Assembly (NCBI RefSeq): GCF_009755815.1
Contig: NZ_WRPK01000002.1
Location: 124,001-188,000, forward strand
Source of the DNA: Flavisphingomonas formosensis
GTDB lineage: Bacteria; Pseudomonadota; Alphaproteobacteria; Sphingomonadales; Sphingomonadaceae
Direction of reading: 5' to 3'
DNA: 64,000 bases
This document shows, piece by piece, positions 17,904 to 26,908 of the stretch (positions within the stretch are counted from its first letter, which is position 1; every line of letters starts with the position of its first letter). The notes under the pieces were generated by a model. That model saw nothing but the letters and a program-made list of their open reading frames with translations, was not told the origin of the DNA and did not search any database. Both the position numbers and the translations under genes were made by a program.

Positions 17904-19634
17904 ATGCCTCGCTTCCATCCGGTTCTTGCCCTCGGGCTGACCGCCGCGCTGCTCACCGCCTGCGCCAGGACCGACCTGGACGAGACGGGCGCCGGCAACG
18001 GAGCGCCACCGCGCGTCGTGCCGCCGATGGCATCGGTCGCGCCCCCTCCACCACCGCCCCCTCCGCCACCCGTCCTCGCCCCCAACGACGTCGTCATCAC
18101 GGCGGCGCGAATGGGGCCACCCATGGCCTATGCGCCCGCGCCGTCCGCACCCATGGCGAGGGAAGCCTATGCGCTCCGCCCGCCCGCCTATCAGAATGTC
18201 GGGCGCGACCGCTTCACCGCGAAGGAGGAGAATCCAGTCAAACTGGCCCGCGAGGAACCGGTCTCGACCTTCTCGATCGACGTCGATACCGCATCCTACA
18301 GCTTCGTCCGGGCCTCGCTGAACCAGAATGTGCTGCCGCAGCCGGCGGCGGTGCGCAGCGAGGAGATGATCAACTATTTCCCCTATGATTATGCCGCGCC
18401 GCAATCGGCTGAGCAGCCGTTCAGCACCAATGTGTCCGTATTCCCGAGCCCCTGGGCGCCGGGCCGCAAGCTGGTGCGGATCGGGATCAAGGGCTATGCG
18501 ATCCAGCGCGCCACGCGGCCCCGCGCCAATCTCGTCTTCCTGATCGATACGTCCGGATCGATGTACGCGCCCAACAAGCTGCCGCTGGTCCAGCAGTCGC
18601 TCGGAATGTTGCTCGACGAACTCGCGCCCGACGACCGGGTGGCGATCGTCACCTATGCGGGCAATGCCGGCGTCGCGCTGGCGCCGACTCCGGCCCGCGA
18701 GAAGAGCCGCATCCGCGCGGTGATCGATCGCCTCAGCGCGGGCGGCGGCACGGCCGGGGCCGAGGGTATCAGGCAGGCCTATATGCTGGCCGAGGAGAAT
18801 CTCGATCCGCAGGGCGTCAATCGGGTGATCCTCGCCACGGATGGCGACTTCAACGTCGGCATTACCAACGAGACCGAGCTCAAGGGTTATGTTGAACGTG
18901 AGCGCGGCAAGGGCGTCTTCCTCTCCGTGCTGGGCTTCGGCATGGGCAATTACAACGACGCGTTGATGCAGACGCTGGCCCAGAACGGCAATGGCGCCGC
19001 CGCCTATATCGACACGCTCGCCGAGGCCCGCAAGACTCTGGTCGACGAAGCAAGCTCGACGCTGTTTCCGATCGCCAAGGACGTGAAGATCCAGGTCGAG
19101 TTCAATCCCGCCGCCGTCGCCGAATATCGTCTCATCGGCTATGAGACGCGGATGCTGGCGCGCGAGGACTTCGACAATGACAAGGTCGATGCCGGCGATG
19201 TCGGATCGGGCCAGACTGTGACGGCGCTCTACGAGATCACGCCGGTTGGCGGTCCCCGCGCAATCGGGGATCTGCGCTATGCCAGACCGACGACCGCCCC
19301 GGTGGAAGCGCACGGCAACGAATATGGCTATGTGAAGATCCGCTACAAGCTGCCTAAATCCGACACCAGCCGGCTGATCGCGACCCCGATCGACCGCGCG
19401 TCGGAGACAGCGCGCTTCGCAGATGCGCCGCAGGACGCGCGCTTCGCTACCGGCGTCGCCGCCTTCGCCGAGCTGCTGCGCGGCGGGAAATATGGCGGCG
19501 CGATGGGTTATGACGACGTGCTGGCGATCGCGAATGCCGCCCGGGGATCGGACGCGTTCGGCTATCGCGCCGAATTCGTCCAGATAGTCCGCGCCGCCAA
19601 GACCGCATCCGCGATGGCCCGGCTCGATCGATGA
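17904..19634 (+). CDS. von Willebrand factor A domain lipoprotein (YfbK-like)
   Basis: A 576-residue exported lipoprotein. The signal peptide ends in a lipobox (LLTAC, Cys20). A proline run at 47-56 is followed by NDVVITAARM (61-70), which looks like a sphingomonad TonB box. An N-terminal vWF_A-type segment (STFSIDVDTASYSFVR) precedes the vWA domain, whose MIDAS motif is intact (DTSGSM, 215-220). The C-terminal part matches the YfbK/DUF3520 style (TLFPIAKDVKIQVEFNPAAVAEYRLIGYETR). Likely a metal-dependent protein-binding factor at the envelope. It starts 99 bases after the sigma-factor gene. Confidence 0.85.
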   Translation: MPRFHPVLALGLTAALLTACARTDLDETGAGNGAPPRVVPPMASVAPPPPPPPPPPVLAPNDVVITAARMGPPMAYAPAPSAPMAREAYALRPPAYQNVGRDRFTAKEENPVKLAREEPVSTFSIDVDTASYSFVRASLNQNVLPQPAAVRSEEMINYFPYDYAAPQSAEQPFSTNVSVFPSPWAPGRKLVRIGIKGYAIQRATRPRANLVFLIDTSGSMYAPNKLPLVQQSLGMLLDELAPDDRVAIVTYAGNAGVALAPTPAREKSRIRAVIDRLSAGGGTAGAEGIRQAYMLAEENLDPQGVNRVILATDGDFNVGITNETELKGYVERERGKGVFLSVLGFGMGNYNDALMQTLAQNGNGAAAYIDTLAEARKTLVDEASSTLFPIAKDVKIQVEFNPAAVAEYRLIGYETRMLAREDFDNDKVDAGDVGSGQTVTALYEITPVGGPRAIGDLRYARPTTAPVEAHGNEYGYVKIRYKLPKSDTSRLIATPIDRASETARFADAPQDARFATGVAAFAELLRGGKYGGAMGYDDVLAIANAARGSDAFGYRAEFVQIVRAAKTASAMARLDR

Positions 19635-19640
19635 CCGGAC

Positions 19641-19668
19641 GCGGCGGCGATGTGGCCATCGCCGCCGC
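19641..19668. repeat. hairpin after the vWA gene
   Basis: A perfect 12-bp inverted repeat (GCGGCGGCGATG with its complement) with a four-base loop, six bases after the stop. There is no U-tract, so it may be an RNA-stability element or rho-assisted end. The rest of the gap to 19864 shows no gene. Confidence 0.55.
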
Positions 19669-19864
19669 ACCCTCTGAGCCGGTTTGGAAATGGACCTTCG
19701 GCACATTATGCCAGTGCCGCCTCGAAGCACGCCGTTTCGCGCGTTTCCGAATGGGCTCTTACAATATTCGACCCACCTGCAAAGGGACGGTATAAGGACG
19801 CCAGATGTCGTCCATGTCCTTCCGTCGCGCTTTAATTTCGCCCTGCACCGGCAGGAGCGGTTGA

Positions 19865-20971
19865 ATGGCGGACGACGATCTCCGAGCATCCTTGCCCGAT
19901 CCGCCGCCGCCGAATGCCTCCCGGCGCGAAGCGGCGATCGGCGAGGCGATGCGGCGCTTCGATGGCCACGCGCCTGCGGCCGGCGTGCCCGCCAAACCCG
20001 AACGCACACCCCGTAGGCCGTGGATCCGTCGTCCCCAGTTCGGCGCGCTCGTCACCGTCGGGCTGATGGCGGTCGTCGGGCTGCCCGCTGCCTGGGAAAT
20101 CGTCTATCGCAATGCAGGCAAGGAGGCGATCCGCACCGCACCGTCACCGCCCCCGGCCGTTACCGTGCCATCGGCAGATACGAGGCGGACCTATCGCAGC
20201 CCCGCTCCACCTTCGCCGGAACGCCCCCCGGCCACGGCTGATCGCGCAGCCACGCAACCGGCCGCCCGGGTCGAACCACCGCAGGCCGAGGCCGAACCCG
20301 CCGCTCCGCCAACGCCCGTCGCGCGCGCCGCCCCGGTTCAGCTCGCCGAAGCCGGTTCGACGCAAGCGCAACGAAGGGCGCCCGCGTACAGCTCTCGCGC
20401 CGCACCTCCAGCTCCTCCACCCCCGCCACCGCCACCGCCGCCCGCCCCAATCGTATCCGTTCCGCCGGAGACCGCGCCCGTCGCCTCGCCTGCGCCGGGG
20501 GACGTAGTCGTGACCGCGCGGCGCCGTGAGACAGCGCCTCCGGCCCGTGGCGACTGGAATGCTTGCACGGTGGAGGATCCAAGCCGCATCCTCTCGCTCT
20601 GCCAGCGCGCCCTGCCGCTCTCCGCCCGCGGCCCCAAGGGCGTCGCGGCGGCCCATCTCGCGGATGGCCTGACACGCGCCTGGCAGGGCGATATGGACGG
20701 CGCCATCGCGGCCTTCGACGCCGCGATCGCCGTGGCCCCCAAATTCTCCCAGGCTTATCTCAACCGCAGCCTCGCTTATGGGCGCCTCGGCGATGACGAT
20801 CGCGCGCTCGCCGACGCGAATGCCGCGGTCCGCCATGCCCCGCATGCCGCATCGGCCTATTACAACAGAAGCCTCCTGCTGCGCCGCCAGGGCAAGATCG
20901 GGGCGGCCCGCGCCGACGAGGACCGGGCGGTGGAGATCGATCCGGACTACGAGGCGGTGGTGGGACGGTAG
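19865..20971 (+). CDS. transmembrane proline-rich TPR protein with TonB-box-like motif
   Basis: A 368-residue inner-membrane protein. A short cytoplasmic N-terminus contains an amphipathic helix (SRREAAIGEAMRRFDG). One membrane segment lies at about 58-80 (GALVTVGLMAVVGLPAAW). The periplasmic part has a long Pro/Ala-rich linker including ten consecutive prolines, then GDVVVTARRRE at 212-222, identical in form to a sphingomonad receptor TonB box. About three TPR repeats (260-365) with NRSLAYGRLGDDDRAL and NRSLLLRRQGKIGAA follow. With the sigma factor upstream, the topology fits a transmembrane regulator, perhaps anti-sigma-like; this is inference. Confidence 0.75.
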   Translation: MADDDLRASLPDPPPPNASRREAAIGEAMRRFDGHAPAAGVPAKPERTPRRPWIRRPQFGALVTVGLMAVVGLPAAWEIVYRNAGKEAIRTAPSPPPAVTVPSADTRRTYRSPAPPSPERPPATADRAATQPAARVEPPQAEAEPAAPPTPVARAAPVQLAEAGSTQAQRRAPAYSSRAAPPAPPPPPPPPPPAPIVSVPPETAPVASPAPGDVVVTARRRETAPPARGDWNACTVEDPSRILSLCQRALPLSARGPKGVAAAHLADGLTRAWQGDMDGAIAAFDAAIAVAPKFSQAYLNRSLAYGRLGDDDRALADANAAVRHAPHAASAYYNRSLLLRRQGKIGAARADEDRAVEIDPDYEAVVGR

Positions 20972-20982
20972 CGGTCACTCCC

Positions 20983-20998
20983 TCCCTGCTTGCAGGGA
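20983..20998. repeat. short intergenic hairpin
   Basis: A 7-bp perfect stem (TCCCTGC with GCAGGGA, two-base loop) downstream of the TPR gene, between convergent genes. It belongs to the same C/G-run hairpin style as 28334-28349. No U-tract is present. Confidence 0.45.
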
Positions 20999-21051
20999 TG
21001 GGTTGGGGGGTGGGCGCATGCGTCCGCGCGCCGCGCATTTCCAAACAAACT

Positions 21052-21477
21052 TTAAGCTCGTCTCGGAGCAGATTTTATCTGCTTGAATATCAAAACCGAG
21101 AAATAGCCCACAAATGCGATCACGAACAGGAGCGGAGCCGGCATGACGGGAGCGCCCAACGTCGCGTCGAAGTCGGGGTCCCGGATCAGATACAGCATGA
21201 TTTTCGAACCGGCTAGCAGCGTGATCCCGGCACATGGGGTCACCAGGAGATGGACCACCCAAGTCGCACGCAGGCGCAGAGATAAATGCCAGGATGATAC
21301 GAAAACCATTATCGGTCCGTATGTAGCGATGATCCAGCCCAGAATGCCGACCATGCACATCGCACCCGAGATTTGATCAAGCTCTTTATAAAGGCGCGCA
21401 GCATCCAATGCCCTGGGAGCGAAGAGCAGCGTCATAACGCCCGAAACGCCCAAAGCAGCTTTGTCCAAACGAGTCAT
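21052..21477 (-). CDS. hypothetical four-helix membrane protein
   Basis: A 141-residue protein with about four hydrophobic segments (GVSGVMTLLFAP, MCMVGILGWIIATYGPIMVFV, WVVHLLVTPCAGITLL, LLFVIAFVGYFSVLIF) and a short basic tail. The ATG at 21477 follows GGTGG. GC content is somewhat lower than that of its neighbours. No family is recognised. It is the last gene before the AraC-amidase fusion on the same strand but is downstream of it by only 22 bases, so the two may share a message. Confidence 0.6.
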   Translation of the reverse strand: MTRLDKAALGVSGVMTLLFAPRALDAARLYKELDQISGAMCMVGILGWIIATYGPIMVFVSSWHLSLRLRATWVVHLLVTPCAGITLLAGSKIMLYLIRDPDFDATLGAPVMPAPLLFVIAFVGYFSVLIFKQIKSAPRRA

Positions 21478-21499
21478 CGCAAGCCACCCTGATCTCCCC

Positions 21500-23884
21500 T
21501 TACGCCGTAAACAGGCTCTTCCTGATCACGGCATGCACGCCCCAATTGCCATTGACGACCTGCGTCACGCCGAAATCGACGCCGACCGAAAGCAGCGAGA
21601 TCGCCTCGTCCTCGCTGAGCCCGCGCGACGTCATCAGGAAACGCCGCGCCTTGCGAAACGCATCGCGCATCGCGAGATCGATCGAGGAGCGCTTATAGAC
21701 TTCGCTCTGCGCGTCTTCGCCCAGTTCCTTCAAATAGTCCGGATGGCTGAAACCCATGATCACCCATTCGTCGGCCGTTTCGATCAGCGGATAGTCGAGA
21801 TCGCGCAGATGCCGGTGCGTCGCAGCGGCGGGATGATGGATGATCTGGATCAGCGCGGTCATCGAGCATTCGATCGCCGTGCCACACAATTCGGAATCGC
21901 CCTGCGAGGCGTGCGGATCGCCCAGCGACAACAACCCGCCCGCCACCGCCACCGGCAGGAAGATCCGCGATCCCGGCCCCGTGCGCCAATTGTCGAGATT
22001 GCCGCCAAATGCCGCAGGCGGCACCGAATCGACGAGATCGCCATGCGCCGGCGCCAGCCCGATCACGCCGAAATGCGGCCGCACCGGTATTTCCACGTCG
22101 CGCAATATGTCGAAATTCTTCTCGACCGTGGCATGATCCACCGGCACGCCCGGATAGTCGATCCGCGTATGCACCACGCCGAACGGGTCGGTCTGCGGGG
22201 TCCAGCGATAATTATAGACGGCATGGGCGCACGGCCGGCCGTCGTTGCGCTCCACCTCGTAGATGGTGATCACCTCGCGCGGGCGCGGCTCGGTCAGCAA
22301 GTCAGAATAGTGGAAGCCCCAATAGGCCGCCGCGTTGCTACCGAAGGCGCGCCCCTGGAATTTGGGATTGCCGCTCGGCCGCGCCTTGATGTCGAGCACC
22401 CGCACTTCGATCACGTCGCCCGGCCGCGCGCCCGCCACCGCGATCGGGCCGGTGCAGATGTGCACGCCGAAGCCTTCGCCCGCGCCGCGGCCATAGGCGG
22501 AGGCGTCCAGCGGCCCCGCCCCGCGCCGCTCGATCGCCTTGCCCTCGTGCGTCCAGTGATAGACGCTCTCCGCGCCCGGATCGCCCTCGATCATGCGCTC
22601 GGCATCGTCATTGCCGTGATGGGTCAGCGTCTCGATCGTCACATAGTCGCCGGAGCGCACCTCCAGCACCGGCTTCAAATGCCGGCTGAAAAAGCCCCAA
22701 TGCACCGTTTCCGGGCTCACCGGCAGCAGGTGGTGGCGTACGCCCGGCGCCGTATCGCCCGCATCGTCGAGGGTCAGCGGCGCCTCGCTCTCGCCCTCCT
22801 CGCCGTCCATCTGCGGAGCAAGCGGACGCATGTCTCGCTTGGCCGCAGGGCTGCCGCGACGCGGCTGCTCGCTGTCAGTCGCAGCCGACGGGCCAGCCTT
22901 GCGATATTCGCGTGGAGAAACCCCATATTGCTCGCGGAACGCCCGGCTGAACGAAGCGGAATCGTTGAACCCCCATTGGAAGAGGATGTCGGAGATGGAT
23001 TTCTGCGCGTGCAGCGGGCTACGCAGATCGAGCCGGCAGCGCTCCAGCCGCCTGAGCTTCACGAAATGGCCGAAGCTCTCGCCGACCGATTCGAACAGCT
23101 TCTGCAGATAGCGCGGCGAGATACCATGCTCGCTCGCCACCTGCTGATGGCTGAGCTCAGGATCGGACAGGCGCATCTCGATCGTCTGGAAGATGCGCTC
23201 GAGCAGCGCAGCGCGCATGCCCGCAGCACCACCCAGCGCGCGCGGCGGCGCATTGTCGAGCAAGCCGGTCAGCAGGAATTCGGGGAGGCTGAGTTCGATC
23301 GGCCGCATCTGATCGGGCGTCGCGTCGATCAGCGTGTCGGCCACGGAGCGGAGCATGCCGCCCAGCACGCGGCTCGCCCCCTGGTCTGCCGCCAGCTTGC
23401 CGATCTCCTCGGGCAGCGGCGTGCGCAGCCGGAGAGTGAGCACGGAACGCGGAATCTTGACGATCAGGCTGCGGTTGTCGCCCGAAAAGGCATGGGTCGC
23501 CGCGATCTCACCGCGCCCGAACACGATGTCGCCATCCTCGGCGGAAAGCATCGCCTTTCCGCCGCTTACATCGGCGTGGCCGTCGAGCAGCATGGTGAGC
23601 CAGAAGAAGTCCGGATGAGCGGTGAAATCGAGCTTCAACGCCTGGGCGGTCGCGGTGACGCGGATGAATTCTATGCCGAGCTCGCTCTTGAAGGCGACGA
23701 GCTCACCATAAAGCCCCTCCTCCGGCATTTCGCCCAGCTCGATCGACAGCCGTCGCAGCGCGAAACGCCACGCGTCGCGCCGCTGCTCTTTCGGGTAAGC
23801 GTTGGTCGTGAACCTCACGTCCGCGGATTCCATCCTCTGATCGATGAACCCCTCCCCCAATTTCGCGGCACGATCTGTCGCCAT
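21500..23884 (-). CDS. AraC-family regulator fused to acetamidase/formamidase
   Basis: A 794-residue single frame joining two families. Residues ~20-190 resemble the AraC-binding-like sensory domain. Residues 228-330 are an AraC helix-turn-helix pair (HQQVASEHGISPRYLQKLF, ISDILFQWGFNDSASFSRAFREQYG, then VSPREYRK). A 50-residue disordered acidic linker (333-384) leads to a complete acetamidase/formamidase domain at 385-794 (SPETVHWGFFSRHLKP, THHGNDDAE, GGNLDNWRTG, GDPHASQGDSE, DFGVTQVVNG). The amidase half is paralogous to the free enzyme at 10782-11870. The start could be ATG 23884 or 23833. An internal ATG at 22831 lies at the domain junction with a weak ribosome site, so a free amidase might also be made. 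The fusion suggests an enzyme that also regulates amide catabolism. Confidence 0.9.
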   Translation of the reverse strand: MATDRAAKLGEGFIDQRMESADVRFTTNAYPKEQRRDAWRFALRRLSIELGEMPEEGLYGELVAFKSELGIEFIRVTATAQALKLDFTAHPDFFWLTMLLDGHADVSGGKAMLSAEDGDIVFGRGEIAATHAFSGDNRSLIVKIPRSVLTLRLRTPLPEEIGKLAADQGASRVLGGMLRSVADTLIDATPDQMRPIELSLPEFLLTGLLDNAPPRALGGAAGMRAALLERIFQTIEMRLSDPELSHQQVASEHGISPRYLQKLFESVGESFGHFVKLRRLERCRLDLRSPLHAQKSISDILFQWGFNDSASFSRAFREQYGVSPREYRKAGPSAATDSEQPRRGSPAAKRDMRPLAPQMDGEEGESEAPLTLDDAGDTAPGVRHHLLPVSPETVHWGFFSRHLKPVLEVRSGDYVTIETLTHHGNDDAERMIEGDPGAESVYHWTHEGKAIERRGAGPLDASAYGRGAGEGFGVHICTGPIAVAGARPGDVIEVRVLDIKARPSGNPKFQGRAFGSNAAAYWGFHYSDLLTEPRPREVITIYEVERNDGRPCAHAVYNYRWTPQTDPFGVVHTRIDYPGVPVDHATVEKNFDILRDVEIPVRPHFGVIGLAPAHGDLVDSVPPAAFGGNLDNWRTGPGSRIFLPVAVAGGLLSLGDPHASQGDSELCGTAIECSMTALIQIIHHPAAATHRHLRDLDYPLIETADEWVIMGFSHPDYLKELGEDAQSEVYKRSSIDLAMRDAFRKARRFLMTSRGLSEDEAISLLSVGVDFGVTQVVNGNWGVHAVIRKSLFTA

Positions 23885-23981
23885 GCCTGCCGCAAGGCTA
23901 GGCGCGCGAGGGAAGGTTCGTCAACGCGGGCGTGCCTCTTCCAGCTTCCTCTACGCCATGCGATGTTCTGCTTTTTTCTCA

Positions 23982-24034
23982 GTCATCCCGGCTCAGCGGG
24001 TCGCTTCGCTGATCCCGACGTCCGTCCGGATGAC
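23982..24034. repeat. REP-like element, copy A
   Basis: Outer arms GTCATCC and GGATGAC (23982-23988, 24028-24034) enclose an inner repeat TCAGCG/CGCTGA. The core (CATCCCGGCTCAGCG ... CGCTGATCC) is nearly the reverse complement of the right half of the element at 38646-38757, showing that this is a dispersed family. The rest of the 23885-24087 gap carries no gene. Confidence 0.65.
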
Positions 24035-24087
24035 GAAGGAAAACGCGACCAAACCGATATGTGCAAGCCATGGCCCCACGCGGGCGA

Positions 24088-25458
24088 TCACGAAAATGGC
24101 GTTTCATCCCCATAGACGCTGGTCGCCCCGCCGAAGTCGGGTGCCGCGCCGCGCCCGCAGGTCGCGAGCATGGTCAGCGCGTAGATCAGCGCACTCGATC
24201 GCATGTCCTCCGGCGTCGGCCGCCAGCGCGGCATGCCGGTGGTGATCGCCGGGATGCGATGCATGTTGAACACGTTATGGTCGCGCCACATGCTCGAATA
24301 GACCGGATGCGCCCGCTCGGAGGGCACGCTACGCACCAGCCGCGTCGCGGCGTCCACCGCGCCGGTCAGCGGCGCCACCGCCCCCGCCTCCGCTTCGAAG
24401 CCGTGCCGCACCACAACCGGCTCGATGTCATAGCCTTCGATGTCGACCGTCTTCAGCGCCGCGTTGAGACCGTGATAGGCCTGCGCCACCGTCTGGCGAG
24501 GATTGAGGATCACATCGAGATAGAGCGCGCACACCTCGGTGCCCGCCCCGAAGTCGAACGGCGCGCCGCCACGCACCGAGGCGAGCTGCACCTTGGGCTG
24601 GGAAAGGCCGCCCGGCGTCTCATATTGGCTCTCCCGTTCCCATTTGAGGCTCCAAGCATGCACCGCCTCGATCACGGGGCCCAGCCGGTAGATCGGATTG
24701 GGATGCGCCTCGGGCCGCTCCGGCGCCTCGAGGATCGGCGAGAAGACGCCGCGGCCGTGGATGCGGATCCGGAACAGCGCATAGCCGCAGCCTTGCCAGG
24801 TGACGCCAAAATCGGTGCCTTCGGCCGCGATCGCATAATCGGGGGCAACGCCGCCATGATGGAACAGATAATGGGCGCCGATATCCTTCCCATTATACTG
24901 GATGCCCTGATATTCCTCGATCGGTTCGGGCCCGATCTCGCCTGGGCAGGCGGTGAGATAGACTTTGCCGGAAAGCCCGATGCCCGCCTTGCGGAGCGCC
25001 TTGGCCGCGATCAGGAAGCAGCTCATCGGGCCGCGATCGTTGGAGATGGGATAGCCGCGCAGCTGTCCGTCCTCCACCCAGCAGGTCGTCCATTCCGGAT
25101 CGGCGAGCGTGGAGGGCCGATACCGGAAGGCGTCCTGATGGGCGATGCCGCTCGGACTCTCGGTATCCAGATGCGCGGTGAACAGCAGGTTGGCGCCGTC
25201 GCCGCTGCCGCCATATTCGCCGATGATATTGGGGCGCTCCGGCGTCGCGCCCACCCGGCGGGGATTGAAGCCCTCGCGCGCCATCCAGTCATGGACGTAA
25301 TTGGCTGCGGCCAGCTCCTCGCGCGAGCGGCTGGGGATATTGCCCAGGGTCAGGGCGAGCGCGACCAGTTCGTCCGTATCTATCGCGGCTGCGATCGCGT
25401 CGCGCTCGGCCTCGGTGACGGCATAGGGCGCGCGGGCGGGATCGGCGAAGTCGGTCAA
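24088..25458 (-). CDS. M20-family metallopeptidase/amidohydrolase
   Basis: A 456-residue cytoplasmic hydrolase of the M20 (ArgE/DapE/carboxypeptidase G2) family, which cuts amide or peptide bonds with one or two zinc ions. The first metal site is LLFTAHLDTES. The bridging Asp is in NDRGPMSCF and the general-base Glu region is TACPGEIGPEP. A lid/dimerisation domain follows in the middle (FRIRIHGRGVFSP). The start is a TTG at 25458 with AAAGGA upstream; no ATG lies near the conserved N-terminus. It sits between the AraC-amidase fusion and an MFS gene, so it probably hydrolyses an N-acyl or peptide-like intermediate. Confidence 0.85.
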   Translation of the reverse strand: MTDFADPARAPYAVTEAERDAIAAAIDTDELVALALTLGNIPSRSREELAAANYVHDWMAREGFNPRRVGATPERPNIIGEYGGSGDGANLLFTAHLDTESPSGIAHQDAFRYRPSTLADPEWTTCWVEDGQLRGYPISNDRGPMSCFLIAAKALRKAGIGLSGKVYLTACPGEIGPEPIEEYQGIQYNGKDIGAHYLFHHGGVAPDYAIAAEGTDFGVTWQGCGYALFRIRIHGRGVFSPILEAPERPEAHPNPIYRLGPVIEAVHAWSLKWERESQYETPGGLSQPKVQLASVRGGAPFDFGAGTEVCALYLDVILNPRQTVAQAYHGLNAALKTVDIEGYDIEPVVVRHGFEAEAGAVAPLTGAVDAATRLVRSVPSERAHPVYSSMWRDHNVFNMHRIPAITTGMPRWRPTPEDMRSSALIYALTMLATCGRGAAPDFGGATSVYGDETPFS

Positions 25459-25481
25459 CAGTTTCGGTCCTTTCTTCTAAC

Positions 25482-25617
25482 CGTCACGCTGAACTTGTTT
25501 CAGCATCCACCGTACGACAGGCCTTGTGTCTACGGCAGAACGCGACCGATCAGCTTCGCATCAAACCAGACACGGTGCCCGCCGATGGGTGGATGCTGCA
25601 ACGAGTTCAGCATGACG
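25482..25617. repeat. long-range inverted repeat element (28-base arms)
   Basis: Arms at 25482-25509 and 25590-25617 match as inverted repeats at 25 of 28 positions and are separated by 80 bases. The arms carry GTCACGCTGAACTTGTTTCA-type sequence. The element fills almost the whole gap between the M20 and MFS genes, with no coding potential, and looks like a miniature non-autonomous or REP-type insertion. Confidence 0.75.
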
Positions 25618-25638
25618 GCGGAGTATGACGTCCGGCCA

Positions 25639-26865
25639 TCAGATATATTCGGGCGCGAGCTTGGTCTCCGCCTCGTCCGCCGCGCGCACCGGCCGGCGCA
25701 TCACCAGCACAGCCACGACCAGCGCGAAGCCGATGATGGCCAGCGTCACGAACACAGACAGGAAGCTGCCGCTATGATCGCGCACGAACCCGCCCAGCCC
25801 TGGCCCCACCGCGGCGGAGGTCGAGACCATGCACATGGTGGAGTAAAGCTCGAGATTGGGCCGCTTGCCGAAATAATCGTGCAGCAGCATCGCCGCAGCG
25901 ACATAGCTGAAGCCCAGACCGATGCCGATCGAGAGGGCGAACAGGCCGAGCGAGAACCAGCTCTGCGGGATCACCAGCGATCCCGATGCGATCGTCAGCG
26001 CCGCCAGCGAGCAGAGCATCAGCCAGCGGGCATGGATCTTCTCGCCCACCACGCCGGCCACCGCCGATGCGATCGCGCCCACCGCGGCGCCCGCGCTGAC
26101 GATGAACGCAGCGCTCGCCTGGGTGATGCCCCGCTCGCTCATATGCTGGACGACGAAGCTGTGGACCGTGGTGTTGACCAGCAGGCAGGCCGTATAGCCG
26201 CCGACGATCACCCAATATTGCGGCATGCGCAGCGCCTCGCGCGCGGTCCATCCGGTTGCTTCGACCATCGGCCGGTCCTTGGGCGCGTGGCGCGGATGGC
26301 TACCCCGCGTCACGATCGCCGCGAACAGGCCGACCACGAGCGCGCCGACGGCGCAGAGCACCCAGAAGATTCGCCAGTCGGTCAGGAATTTCTGGATCGC
26401 GACGAAGAACAACGGCCCCGCCACCGATCCCAGGCCGCCGGTGGTGAAATAGATGCCGAGCGCGGCGGACTTGCGCTCGAACATCGCGGAGATCACGTGC
26501 ACCCCGGCCACCGTGCCGCAGAAGCAATAGCCCATGCCCATCAGGGTCGTGCCGACATGATAGGGCAGCACGCCATGGGCGATCGCCAGGCAGCCGAAGC
26601 CCGCGGCCAGAAGGATCGCGCCGACGATCAGGGTCAGGCTGACACCGATTTGGCGGATCAGCATGGCGGGCGCCAGGCTGGTGATGCCACAGGCGATGCC
26701 GAGCAGCGTGAAGCCGAACCCTGCCTCCGTCCAGTTCATCCCCATGTCGGTGACCATCATCGGCAGCACGACGCCGAGCGCGTTGAAGGTGCCCGCCGAA
26801 AGCAGGAAATAGAGCAGGCTCATCGCCGCCAGCACGACGAAACGTGCGCGCCCATGGACGTTCAT
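25639..26865 (-). CDS. MFS transporter (oxalate:formate antiporter-like)
   Basis: A 408-residue, 12-helix major facilitator protein with the OFA-like N-terminus (AGTFNALGVVLPMMVTDMGMNWTEAG) and a central basic loop (TRGSHPRHAPKDRP). It resembles the carrier at 12321-13556. The ATG at 26865 follows GAGGAG. It lies in a minus-strand run TauD - amidohydrolase - MFS - M20 - AraC/amidase and is likely the inner-membrane carrier for that pathway. Confidence 0.87.
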   Translation of the reverse strand: MNVHGRARFVVLAAMSLLYFLLSAGTFNALGVVLPMMVTDMGMNWTEAGFGFTLLGIACGITSLAPAMLIRQIGVSLTLIVGAILLAAGFGCLAIAHGVLPYHVGTTLMGMGYCFCGTVAGVHVISAMFERKSAALGIYFTTGGLGSVAGPLFFVAIQKFLTDWRIFWVLCAVGALVVGLFAAIVTRGSHPRHAPKDRPMVEATGWTAREALRMPQYWVIVGGYTACLLVNTTVHSFVVQHMSERGITQASAAFIVSAGAAVGAIASAVAGVVGEKIHARWLMLCSLAALTIASGSLVIPQSWFSLGLFALSIGIGLGFSYVAAAMLLHDYFGKRPNLELYSTMCMVSTSAAVGPGLGGFVRDHSGSFLSVFVTLAIIGFALVVAVLVMRRPVRAADEAETKLAPEYI

Positions 26866-26908
26866 CGGCCGTCTCCTCGGGAAAGAAGGTAAGCGCGGCG
26901 CGGCCGCA

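Noticed and set aside
17115-20009. 964-codon minus-strand open frame
   Set aside because: Shadow of sigma factor, vWA and TPR genes, which carry recognisable motifs.
21461-24115. 884-codon plus-strand open frame
   Set aside because: Antisense to the AraC-amidase fusion; low-complexity His/Arg-rich translation.
24061-26892. 943-codon plus-strand open frame
   Set aside because: Antisense to the M20 and MFS genes; His/Arg/Asp-rich composition typical of shadow frames.
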